Below, one piece after another: positions 1 to 6,712 of a DNA stretch of 14,529 bases. The position numbers and the translations under genes are program-made. Numbering within the stretch: position 1 is the stretch's first letter; every line of letters begins with the position of its first letter. This DNA is from Clostridia bacterium (lineage in GTDB: Bacteria > Bacillota > Clostridia > Oscillospirales > CAG-382). The stretch covers positions 1 through 14,529 of the forward strand of contig JAFYOG010000057.1 in assembly GCA_017560285.1 (NCBI GenBank), given 5' to 3'. The notes below the pieces were generated by a model. The model worked only from the letters and a program-made list of their open reading frames with translations. It did no database searches and was not told the origin of the DNA.

Positions 1-186
1 GCAGGAGCGTTAGTGCCGATAACCGGTTTTGCAAACTCTATGGTTTCTGCTGCTATTGAATCTAAAAGCGAAGGGTATATAACCGGAGTAGCATCAAAAA
101 TGTTTAATATTGCAGGCCCCGTAATCGCATACGGCACCTTTTTCTCGCTAATATACGGTTTATTATATTATTTATATCTAATGTGA
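1..186 (+). CDS. spoVAC: Stage V sporulation protein AC (C-terminal part, 5' truncated by window edge)
   Basis: The first 186 bases read open in frame 1 and end with TGA at 184-186, giving the last 61 residues of a protein whose start lies left of the window. The fragment begins AGALVPITGFANSMVSAAIE and continues with a KSEGYITGVASKMFNIAGP segment and a hydrophobic tail. These match the conserved C-terminal half of SpoVAC, a small integral membrane protein of the SpoVA channel that moves Ca-dipicolinic acid into the forespore and releases it on germination. spoVAD follows after 7 nt and then spoVAE, the usual spoVAC-D-E order, which supports the call. In known systems these genes are transcribed in the forespore under SigG; any such promoter would lie upstream of the window. 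The residue pattern and gene order make this assignment secure despite the truncation. Confidence 0.93.
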   Translation, partial: AGALVPITGFANSMVSAAIESKSEGYITGVASKMFNIAGPVIAYGTFFSLIYGLLYYLYLM

Positions 187-193
187 GGATTTT

Positions 194-1183
194 ATGCAAA
201 AAAATATAATGAATTTTGATAACGTATATATTAATAATTGGGCATCTACAGTAGGAAAAAAGGAATATGAGGGTCCATTGCGCAATACGTTTGATGCTTA
301 CGATCCGGACGAATATTTTGGTTGTGATAGCTTTGAAAAAGCCGAAAGTGAAATGGTACGCAGAAATATCAATTTATTATGCGGAAAAGCTAATATTGAA
401 TTCGACAATATAGATTTGATTACAGGCGGCGACCTTGTAAACCAATGTGTTTCGACAAGCTTTGCAATTTCAAATACGAATATCCCCTTTTTAGGTTTAT
501 ACGGCGCTTGTAGCACAATGATTGAAGCGTTAATATGCGGAAGCACGTTTATAAAATCAAATAACGTTAATAATGCAATTTGCTTTGCTTCATCACATTT
601 TTGCACTGCAGAAAGACAATATAGATTTCCTCTTGAATATGGCAGCTTAAAAACCCCAACAAGCCAGCACACCGTAACAGGAACAGGTGCATTTTTAATT
701 AGCAACAACGCCAACAAAATAAAAATTAAAAATGCCGTAATCGGCAGAATAATAGACAACGAAATTACAGATCAAAACAATATGGGCGCTGCTATGGCAG
801 GAGCCGCCGTCGATACGATAATGCGATTTGTAAGATACTGTAATAATGATATTGATTTAATTGTAACAGGTGATCTTGGCATAGAGGGCCATGAAATAGC
901 CTCTTCCCTTTTAAAATTAGAAGGTATGGATTTCAGCAATAAGTTTTTAGATTGCGGTATGCTGATATATGATACTAAAAGGCAAAAAATGTTAAGCGGC
1001 GGTTCGGGATGCGGTTGCATTGCCAGTGTTTCTGCAGGACACATTATGCATCTTTTAGAAACAAATAAGATTAAAAACGTTTTATTGGTTGGTACGGGCG
1101 CCTTATTAAACACTAACAGTGTTTTAGAAAAACGGCATATTCCCGCTATCGCCCACGCAGTATATATAACCTCGGAGGAATAA
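194..1183 (+). CDS. spoVAD: Stage V sporulation protein AD (SpoVAD, dipicolinate-binding thiolase-fold protein)
   Basis: The product is 329 aa, close to the usual size of about 338 aa. SpoVAD is a soluble thiolase-like protein that binds dipicolinic acid and works with the SpoVA membrane channel during spore formation and germination. Visible hallmarks are the N-terminal VGKKEYEGPL motif, GLYGACSTM around Cys106 (the thiolase nucleophile position), ERQYRFPLEYG at 140-150, the glycine/cysteine-rich GGSGCGCIA at 269-277, and the C-terminal GTGALLN...IPAIAHAV. ATG 194 is preferred over ATG 209 because family members carry a few residues before the Phe-Asn-x-Pro-like region. A GAGGA ribosome site at 185-189 overlaps the spoVAC stop, with a short 4-nt spacing to the ATG. 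The stop codon directly abuts the spoVAE start. Base composition is AT-rich, about 28% G+C in two sampled 60-base lines. Confidence 0.95.
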   Translation: MQKNIMNFDNVYINNWASTVGKKEYEGPLRNTFDAYDPDEYFGCDSFEKAESEMVRRNINLLCGKANIEFDNIDLITGGDLVNQCVSTSFAISNTNIPFLGLYGACSTMIEALICGSTFIKSNNVNNAICFASSHFCTAERQYRFPLEYGSLKTPTSQHTVTGTGAFLISNNANKIKIKNAVIGRIIDNEITDQNNMGAAMAGAAVDTIMRFVRYCNNDIDLIVTGDLGIEGHEIASSLLKLEGMDFSNKFLDCGMLIYDTKRQKMLSGGSGCGCIASVSAGHIMHLLETNKIKNVLLVGTGALLNTNSVLEKRHIPAIAHAVYITSEE

Positions 1184-1537
1184 ATGAATTATTTTTTAGC
1201 GTTTATAATCGGCGGGGCTCTTTGTGTACCCGCGCAAATTCTTATAGATAAAACTAAATTAACAAGCGCAAGAATACTTTCGATTTATCTTGTTTGTGGC
1301 ATAGCTCTAAGTGCAATAGGTTTATATAAACCCTTAGTAAATTTTGCTTCTTGCGGTGCTACAGTTCCTTTAAGTGGTTTTGGTAATGCATTAGTTCAAG
1401 GAACAAAGGATATTGTTACAAAAGATGGTTTAATGGGCGTGCTTACAGGCCCGCTAACAGCATCTGCCGCAGGAATCAGCGTGGCGATTTTTATGTCAAT
1501 AATATGCGCCCTTGTTTTTAAAAGCAAGCAAAAATAA
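1184..1537 (+). CDS. spoVAE: Stage V sporulation protein AE (SpoVAE/SpoVAEb membrane protein)
   Basis: The product is 117 aa, the normal length for SpoVAEb (about 116 aa). It is a hydrophobic protein of the SpoVA dipicolinate channel in the inner forespore membrane. Family signatures visible are FIIGGALCVPAQILIDKTKL near the N terminus, GLYKPLVNFASCGATVPLSG in the middle, and LMGVLTGPLTASAAG leading into the last membrane helix. About three to four hydrophobic segments alternate with short loops, and the protein ends in a basic tail (KSKQK). The ATG follows the spoVAD stop with no gap. The GGAGGA ribosome site sits inside the last codons of spoVAD, which indicates translational coupling. A strong terminator hairpin begins 4 nt after the stop, so this is the last gene of the operon. 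Confidence 0.95.
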   Translation: MNYFLAFIIGGALCVPAQILIDKTKLTSARILSIYLVCGIALSAIGLYKPLVNFASCGATVPLSGFGNALVQGTKDIVTKDGLMGVLTGPLTASAAGISVAIFMSIICALVFKSKQK

Positions 1538-1577
1538 AAAAATATGCCGTGCAAAATGCACGGCATATTAATTTTTT
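1531..1577. terminator. Bidirectional rho-independent terminator between convergent operons
   Basis: A perfect 13-bp inverted repeat (left arm 1541-1553 AATATGCCGTGCA, right arm 1557-1569) encloses a 3-nt AAA loop. On the + strand it is followed by ATTTTTT (1571-1577). On the - strand the complement of AAAATAAAAA (1531-1540) gives a T-rich tract. The hairpin lies 4 nt after the spoVAE stop and 7 nt after the stop of the last gene of the opposing operon. It should therefore end transcripts from both sides. Confidence 0.93.
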
Positions 1578-2766
1578 AGCCGGTAATACCGCTTCGTTCA
1601 ACACCTTCGATAAGAGTTCTCTGTGCAAACAGATAAACAATAACAAGAGGAATAAGTATTAACAAACCTGCGGTGTTGTTAATAGCAGTATTGTATGCAG
1701 ACAAGGTTATGTCGGTTTCCAACGATTCGGGAATACCTACTATATCAGGTAAGAGAACGAATTCTCTTGCACTGGAGGAATAGAACATATTCGTATAGAA
1801 TGTATCAGACCATTGCCACGAGAAGGAGAACATAAATACTGTTACCAACATCGTAGAGGACATGGGAAGAATGATTCTAACGAACGTCTTAATTACGCCC
1901 GCACCGTCAACATATGCTGCTTCTTCCAATTCATCGGGTACACCGTTGAAGTATTGACGCATAAGGTAAATGAACAAACCGTTCTTAAACGCCAAACCTG
2001 TAAGCGAAAGCACGGCAATGGGACCAAAGGAGTTAAGCATATTACCACCGTAAGCAAGACCCTCGGGGTTAGAGAAAATGATATCCATAAATCCGGGGCT
2101 CTTTGCACCTGCGGCAATAAATTCTTCTTTTGTAGCTTCGTACCAAGCGCCTACACCGCCCTCGAACGAGAACATTTCGCCGATATTGGCAAATAGGTTT
2201 CTTATGCCGTTCCAAAGACCCCAAACGTCAAAGTTCATAAAGTTTTGGTGCATAGAAAGCTGAAGTGTTTCGTGGGGAACGATCATTGTGAAGATAACGA
2301 GAACAAACAAAAGTTTTTTGAATTTGAATTTGAACTTTGCAAAACCGTAACCAACGATAGTACATATTAAGGTCTGAGAAATACCGCAAAGAACAGACAA
2401 AGCAGTTGTATTGAACAAGGCTTCGAAATATCCGTTTTCGGTAATAATGGCCTTATACGTATCCAAAGTAGGATTCATAGAAATCAATAAAACCTTAACG
2501 TTTGTAAAGTCATCAACGTTCATGAAGGAGCTGGCAATTTTAGAAATATAAGGCTGAAGTACAACGTAAGAAATACCTACAAGCAATACAAGTCTAAAGA
2601 ATGCCCACAAAAGTTGTTTGCCGTAATAGAAGGTAAGATATTTGTAACGGAGTCGCATAAGAAAGGGGGTTTTTTCCTGCGCCCTAATCTTCTTCATAGC
2701 TTCTTCGCGTTTAAGCTGCTTGTTATATTCCTTCAGCTCTTTTTTTGTCATCGAGGAAGTATCCAT
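1576..2766 (-). CDS. Carbohydrate ABC transporter permease, MalG type (second pair), with enlarged extracellular loop
   Basis: This is a 396-aa integral membrane protein of the CUT1 sugar importer class (binding-protein-dependent permease, MalG/LacG side). The EAA loop that docks on the ATPase is clear at 280-301: LEEAAYVDGAGVIKTFVRII followed by LP. The C terminus GVERSGITG is the typical tail of MalG-type subunits. Typical relatives are about 270-300 aa. The extra length here comes from a charged 50-residue N-terminal extension (KKELKEYNKQLKREE, likely cytoplasmic and helical) and an additional stretch of roughly 60-75 residues at 181-250 between two membrane helices, on the side expected to face outside. 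It is the last gene of the operon, 16 nt after its MalF-type partner, with ribosome site AAGGAGT. It presumably forms a heterodimer with that partner. Substrate unknown. Confidence 0.9.
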   Translation of the reverse strand: MDTSSMTKKELKEYNKQLKREEAMKKIRAQEKTPFLMRLRYKYLTFYYGKQLLWAFFRLVLLVGISYVVLQPYISKIASSFMNVDDFTNVKVLLISMNPTLDTYKAIITENGYFEALFNTTALSVLCGISQTLICTIVGYGFAKFKFKFKKLLFVLVIFTMIVPHETLQLSMHQNFMNFDVWGLWNGIRNLFANIGEMFSFEGGVGAWYEATKEEFIAAGAKSPGFMDIIFSNPEGLAYGGNMLNSFGPIAVLSLTGLAFKNGLFIYLMRQYFNGVPDELEEAAYVDGAGVIKTFVRIILPMSSTMLVTVFMFSFSWQWSDTFYTNMFYSSSAREFVLLPDIVGIPESLETDITLSAYNTAINNTAGLLILIPLVIVYLFAQRTLIEGVERSGITG

Positions 2767-2782
2767 TTATGCCACTCCTTTC

Positions 2783-3769
2783 TTAAACATCTTTTCTCTG
2801 ATAGAATACATACGCACCGAGAATACCGGCAACAACTGCCAAAAGCAATACTATAACAAGGAAGTACATCCAAGACATAGCGGTCGCAATTTCTTCGCCG
2901 GGACCAATTTGTTCGTATGTTTGCGAAATATGTTGCATTACGCTGTTCGTTTCTGAAGTAAACGAGTCTATAACAGTATAGACGGCATTTACCAAAATCA
3001 TCGGGCTAATCATCGGGAACGTAATCTTCCAGAAGGTTTCCCAAGAGGAAGCACCGTCGATATGACAGGATTCATAAATCGCAGGAGATATGGACTGCAA
3101 GCCGGAAAGGAATATCAACATCTGTACACCGGATTTGTTAACAATACCGTATACGTCGTTCAACAGACCTACTACGTAATCTACAAGTCCACTACCTATT
3201 TGCAAACCGGAGAACAGCGATTTTACATCAAGAGCGGACAATATCTGTCCACCTGCACTGCCGCCGGATATGCTACCCTCTTCAGCGAGGTTACCGTTCT
3301 GCTGAATAGATGCAAGGGTGTTCTTCGCATCGATAGATTCGATAATACCGGTAGAAACAATAACAGGAATAAAGAATATTGCTCTGAATATTGCTCTGCC
3401 GCGCATCTTCTGATTAAGAAGAACTGCCATAAACAATGCAAATATTACAATTGCAGGAACGCTGAAGATAAGGTCGGTAATACTACCAATTAATACACTT
3501 TTGAATTCAGAGCTTTCCAACGCAGTCTGGTAATTGTTAAAACCAACGTTGTTAAGCACGTAACCGCCATCAAGCATTTCGATTTCAGAGAAGGAAAACT
3601 TGATAGAGTCGAAAATCATAGGTAAGTACACAAGGAAGAAACCGATAAGGAATGGGGCGATGAAGAGCCACCCCATCCTCGATTTCTGAACGTCCAAAGA
3701 GCCGGAGCTCTTGCGTTTTTTAGGTTTAGTTGCCTTCTTGGGGACTGTCTTAATAACTTCGCTATTCAT
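2783..3769 (-). CDS. Sugar ABC transporter permease, MalF type (second pair), with degenerate EAA motif
   Basis: This is a 328-aa membrane subunit of a CUT1 sugar importer. After a very basic cytoplasmic N terminus (KKATKPKKRK, residues 11-20) come the first membrane helix (GWLFIAPFLIGFFLVYLPMI, 33-52), the RAIFRAIFFIPVIVSTG segment (125-141), LIFLSGLQSISPAIYE (218-233), and the EAA loop at 232-252. The EAA loop reads YESCHIDGASSWETFWKI, so the usual Glu-Ala-Ala is Glu-Ser-Cys, while the Asp-Gly-Ala and the following pattern are kept. The outward-facing region at 143-212, normally about 48 residues with a Trp/Asn-Pro pattern, is replaced by about 68 Gly/Ser-rich and hydrophobic residues. The start codon overlaps the stop of the DUF5696 gene as TAATG, and a GGGGAAGG ribosome site lies within that gene. 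Together these predict translational coupling. Confidence 0.9.
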   Translation of the reverse strand: MNSEVIKTVPKKATKPKKRKSSGSLDVQKSRMGWLFIAPFLIGFFLVYLPMIFDSIKFSFSEIEMLDGGYVLNNVGFNNYQTALESSEFKSVLIGSITDLIFSVPAIVIFALFMAVLLNQKMRGRAIFRAIFFIPVIVSTGIIESIDAKNTLASIQQNGNLAEEGSISGGSAGGQILSALDVKSLFSGLQIGSGLVDYVVGLLNDVYGIVNKSGVQMLIFLSGLQSISPAIYESCHIDGASSWETFWKITFPMISPMILVNAVYTVIDSFTSETNSVMQHISQTYEQIGPGEEIATAMSWMYFLVIVLLLAVVAGILGAYVFYQRKDV

Positions 3770-6696
3770 TATTTACCTTCCCCTTTCTCAGCATTTACTT
3801 TAATATATCCCTTAGCAGGAACAACAATATCAGTACCTTCTACGCTAAAGGGCTTAGATGTATAGTTAATATAGAACGTAATACCGTTATCATATGTAAC
3901 CATAACAACCTTTCCGTCGACGGAAAGAATCTTGTGATTTAACATTATTGCAGTTTGAACGTCCTTAACAGCTTCGTTAATTTCGTTATATGTAGCAACA
4001 ATATCATCTGTCCAAGTACTGTATCTTACAGAATAATACTCTTCCAAAGTGGAATAAGACAATTCTTTTAGCTCTGCAACGTTATCAACAGCAACTACGT
4101 AATAAGGTGCTGCGCCGCTTTCAATAGTCTTAAGAATATAATAATCGTAATCGCCTGCAAGGTTTAATGCAGTGCCGGCGTACTCTTTATATCCGTGCAA
4201 TACCATACTCATAAAGGGAACGGTTGCATAAGAAATTAAAAGTCTGGAATCGTCGAGAGGCATATCAAGAATATCGGTTACGTAAGGCAATACATAGTCA
4301 TTGCCTGCATTTACAAGAACCTTACCATTGTTTTCCTTAATGGTATTTAACAACTGTGTGGTAAGCTCTTTGGAATCTTCTCTGGTGAGAGAATTATCGG
4401 GATCAAAGTCAGAAGACAAATACTCACCAAGGTTACCAACAGAAATCGCACCAACTTCATACTTAGAATAATCGCTGTATGCTTTTTCGTAAAGCTCCTT
4501 GATAAAGCCGGTAGAAAGAATTGCTTCGCCGGGGGTTACAGTGATAAAGCCCTGCCATACCGGATCGTATATTTGCTTTCTTGCAGAACGTTCGTCAATG
4601 GTCTGCGCACAATCCTCTTCGGAATCGAAGCCATCGAACCAATTGTCGCTGTATGCAAAAGAAAGCTCAATATCAGGGAACAAGGTAACGTTATGTTCCT
4701 TTGCGTATGCAATTAATTCTTTAAATCCATCTTCGCCGCCAAGACAACCTTCAACCTTTATGGACGTTGCGATATCGCCCATCAAGCCGCCGTTGTACCA
4801 GCCGCTCATCTTTACCTTAACGTTGCCGATACCGTATTCTTCACGAAGTTCGGTAAGAATATTTTCGGTATCCTTAAAGCTTGTTAAGGAAATAGTAGAA
4901 TCATAGGGGAAGCCCATAAATGTCTTGGTAATTTCAAGAGCACCAAGGGTTTCGAGATACAGAGGAATATCTTCTTCGGTATCTTTTACCTTATTAAGAA
5001 TGCCTTCACGTTCAAGATATTTACGATAAGCCGCCGCCATATCGGAATAAGACTTTTCGCCGGCATTTCCGTCCTCAGCACCATCAAGGATAAACAATCT
5101 TAACGTAAAGTTGCCGGTGTACTTACGCTTGGACTCGATTGTCCATGTTAAGCTGGAACCAACAGACAAACCTGCGTTAATTCTGTAAGAGTCCTTAGGT
5201 CTGGGGTTAAAGGAAGTATAAATCGAAGCATAGTTGTGAGTAAGACCACCATAACTGATGTTAACACTTGCAAGAGACGCGCCTTCCTCGATAACTGCAA
5301 GATACGCAATTTCCAAGGGAACCTTTGTCTTAACGCTTTCGATTTTAATTTCACCGGTAGTTTCGTCGCGAACCTCTACATCAACCATTTCTTCGTGGTC
5401 GTTAGCTACGCTCTGATATACACCGAATACGGGCAATCTGGAAACTTCCTGGTTAGCACCGCTAATTGTATGGTAAGCATAGTCCTGACCATACAAGCTG
5501 CTGGGCATATAATACTTGTTACCATAGTTCTTAAGATCATCAAATTTAATTAATGAACCGGAACCATCGGGAGTAAACAAGTAACCGCTGTTATTAACAT
5601 CACCTGCACCGCCGAAAGGCAATACCTGTACGTTAGACAAGGAATATGCAGAAGAGTCGAAACGAATGTTACCTGCGTTACATCTTACGGTAATTTCTTT
5701 ACCGCTTACACGATACTCGAGCGCAAGCTTAAACAAAGGAGGCGCTTTATCGCTTACTTCATATTCTGCTTCCGCATGGTCGGCATCCAAAGAATCATAA
5801 TCATAATCGGTGTAAGATTTGATAAGAGATTCAATTCTTAAGATATCTCTGGTACCTAATTCATCACTGCCTTCAATAACACCGTTTGTTACGTAAATAG
5901 CAAACTTTTCGGTAATAGGAAACTGTTCTTTAATCTGCTTTCTAACAGTTTCGCTGTTATTGGGGTCATTAAGGTCTTTTAGCATGTAATATGCTTTGAA
6001 AACTTCCGCAGTACGTTTGTCGCTGTTGGTACGAATCTGTTCGTATAAAGCTTCGAGCTTTTCTTTACGAATGATACGAGGAACAAGGTATTTAACCTGT
6101 TCACGACCAATAGTGTATTCAACACGTACACCGTTACGGATGTTCTTAATAGCAATCTGATTGTAGGCTGCGCCGTCGGTAAAAGAGTTTAATTCGTGTT
6201 GAATTTCTTCAGCATCTGTGAAAGAAATGATCAACTGAGACATCAACTGTTCTTTTACTTTAGGAATACTTGCGCCTTCAGAGCCAATACCCTGCGCCTG
6301 ACCGGCATTATAGGGGTTGGTGCAATAGAATGCGGAATATTCGGGAATAGAACCGTTCTTTTCGATATCGGCTTTTGTAAGTTCTTTGTTCTTAAGAACC
6401 AAGAATATCATTTCGCCGGTATATTTGTCGCCATAGAACGCATAACCGTCTATCACGGCATACAAAACCATGGGTTCAATAGCGGGAGAGCCGCTTGCAA
6501 GGATTCTATCTTTAACAGACGAAAATCCGTTATTGATATATGCAGGCTGAAGATCTTCCTTCCACTTATCTTCCCAAGTCTTTTCTTTGTTTTCTTCCTC
6601 TGTTTCATCAGCGAAAGCGCTGATCATAGCAAAAGAAGACATCAACATCAAAATGCAAACAAAGAGTGCAACAAATCTTATAAACTTATTATTCAT
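3769..6696 (-). CDS. Secreted DUF5696 protein with glycoside-hydrolase-like barrel region
   Basis: The 975-aa protein has a clear signal peptide (residues 1-29, cleavage expected after ISAFA before DETEEE). No lipobox, sortase motif or C-terminal helix is seen, so it is probably released or held by partners. The middle part (about 320-570) looks beta-rich and carries YLFTPDGSGSLIKFDD (372-387), SRLPVFGVYQS (419-429) and YGGLTHNYASIYTSFNPRPK (482-501), patterns I recognise from DUF5696 proteins of Bacillota. Residues about 585-870 resemble a TIM-barrel glycosidase: GIGNVKVKMSGWYNGG (622-637), TLFPDIELSF (671-680, with D675 and E677), VGAISVGNLGEYL (748-760), PFMSMVLHGYKEYAG (827-841). Enzyme activity is inference; no biochemical function is known to me. 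Ribosome site AAAGGAGTG, 16 nt after the preceding gene. Placed between membrane sensor-like and permease genes, it likely acts on the transported glycan outside the cell. Confidence 0.85.
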   Translation of the reverse strand: MNNKFIRFVALFVCILMLMSSFAMISAFADETEEENKEKTWEDKWKEDLQPAYINNGFSSVKDRILASGSPAIEPMVLYAVIDGYAFYGDKYTGEMIFLVLKNKELTKADIEKNGSIPEYSAFYCTNPYNAGQAQGIGSEGASIPKVKEQLMSQLIISFTDAEEIQHELNSFTDGAAYNQIAIKNIRNGVRVEYTIGREQVKYLVPRIIRKEKLEALYEQIRTNSDKRTAEVFKAYYMLKDLNDPNNSETVRKQIKEQFPITEKFAIYVTNGVIEGSDELGTRDILRIESLIKSYTDYDYDSLDADHAEAEYEVSDKAPPLFKLALEYRVSGKEITVRCNAGNIRFDSSAYSLSNVQVLPFGGAGDVNNSGYLFTPDGSGSLIKFDDLKNYGNKYYMPSSLYGQDYAYHTISGANQEVSRLPVFGVYQSVANDHEEMVDVEVRDETTGEIKIESVKTKVPLEIAYLAVIEEGASLASVNISYGGLTHNYASIYTSFNPRPKDSYRINAGLSVGSSLTWTIESKRKYTGNFTLRLFILDGAEDGNAGEKSYSDMAAAYRKYLEREGILNKVKDTEEDIPLYLETLGALEITKTFMGFPYDSTISLTSFKDTENILTELREEYGIGNVKVKMSGWYNGGLMGDIATSIKVEGCLGGEDGFKELIAYAKEHNVTLFPDIELSFAYSDNWFDGFDSEEDCAQTIDERSARKQIYDPVWQGFITVTPGEAILSTGFIKELYEKAYSDYSKYEVGAISVGNLGEYLSSDFDPDNSLTREDSKELTTQLLNTIKENNGKVLVNAGNDYVLPYVTDILDMPLDDSRLLISYATVPFMSMVLHGYKEYAGTALNLAGDYDYYILKTIESGAAPYYVVAVDNVAELKELSYSTLEEYYSVRYSTWTDDIVATYNEINEAVKDVQTAIMLNHKILSVDGKVVMVTYDNGITFYINYTSKPFSVEGTDIVVPAKGYIKVNAEKGEGK

Positions 6697-6712
6697 TTTA
6701 TATACACTCCTT

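Noticed and set aside
298..759. Open frame of 153 codons on the - strand inside spoVAD
   Set aside because: It is antisense to a clear spoVAD and has no homology pattern I recognise.
1813..2196. Open frame of 127 codons on the + strand opposite the second MalG-type permease
   Set aside because: It lies wholly opposite a well-supported permease gene, has no family pattern and no fitting ribosome site. It is explained by codon bias of the opposite strand.
6640..6696. Possible lipoprotein signal in the DUF5696 protein because of Cys14
   Set aside because: Cys14 lies within the hydrophobic core (FVCILM) and not at a lipobox. An ordinary cleavage site after Ala29 fits better.
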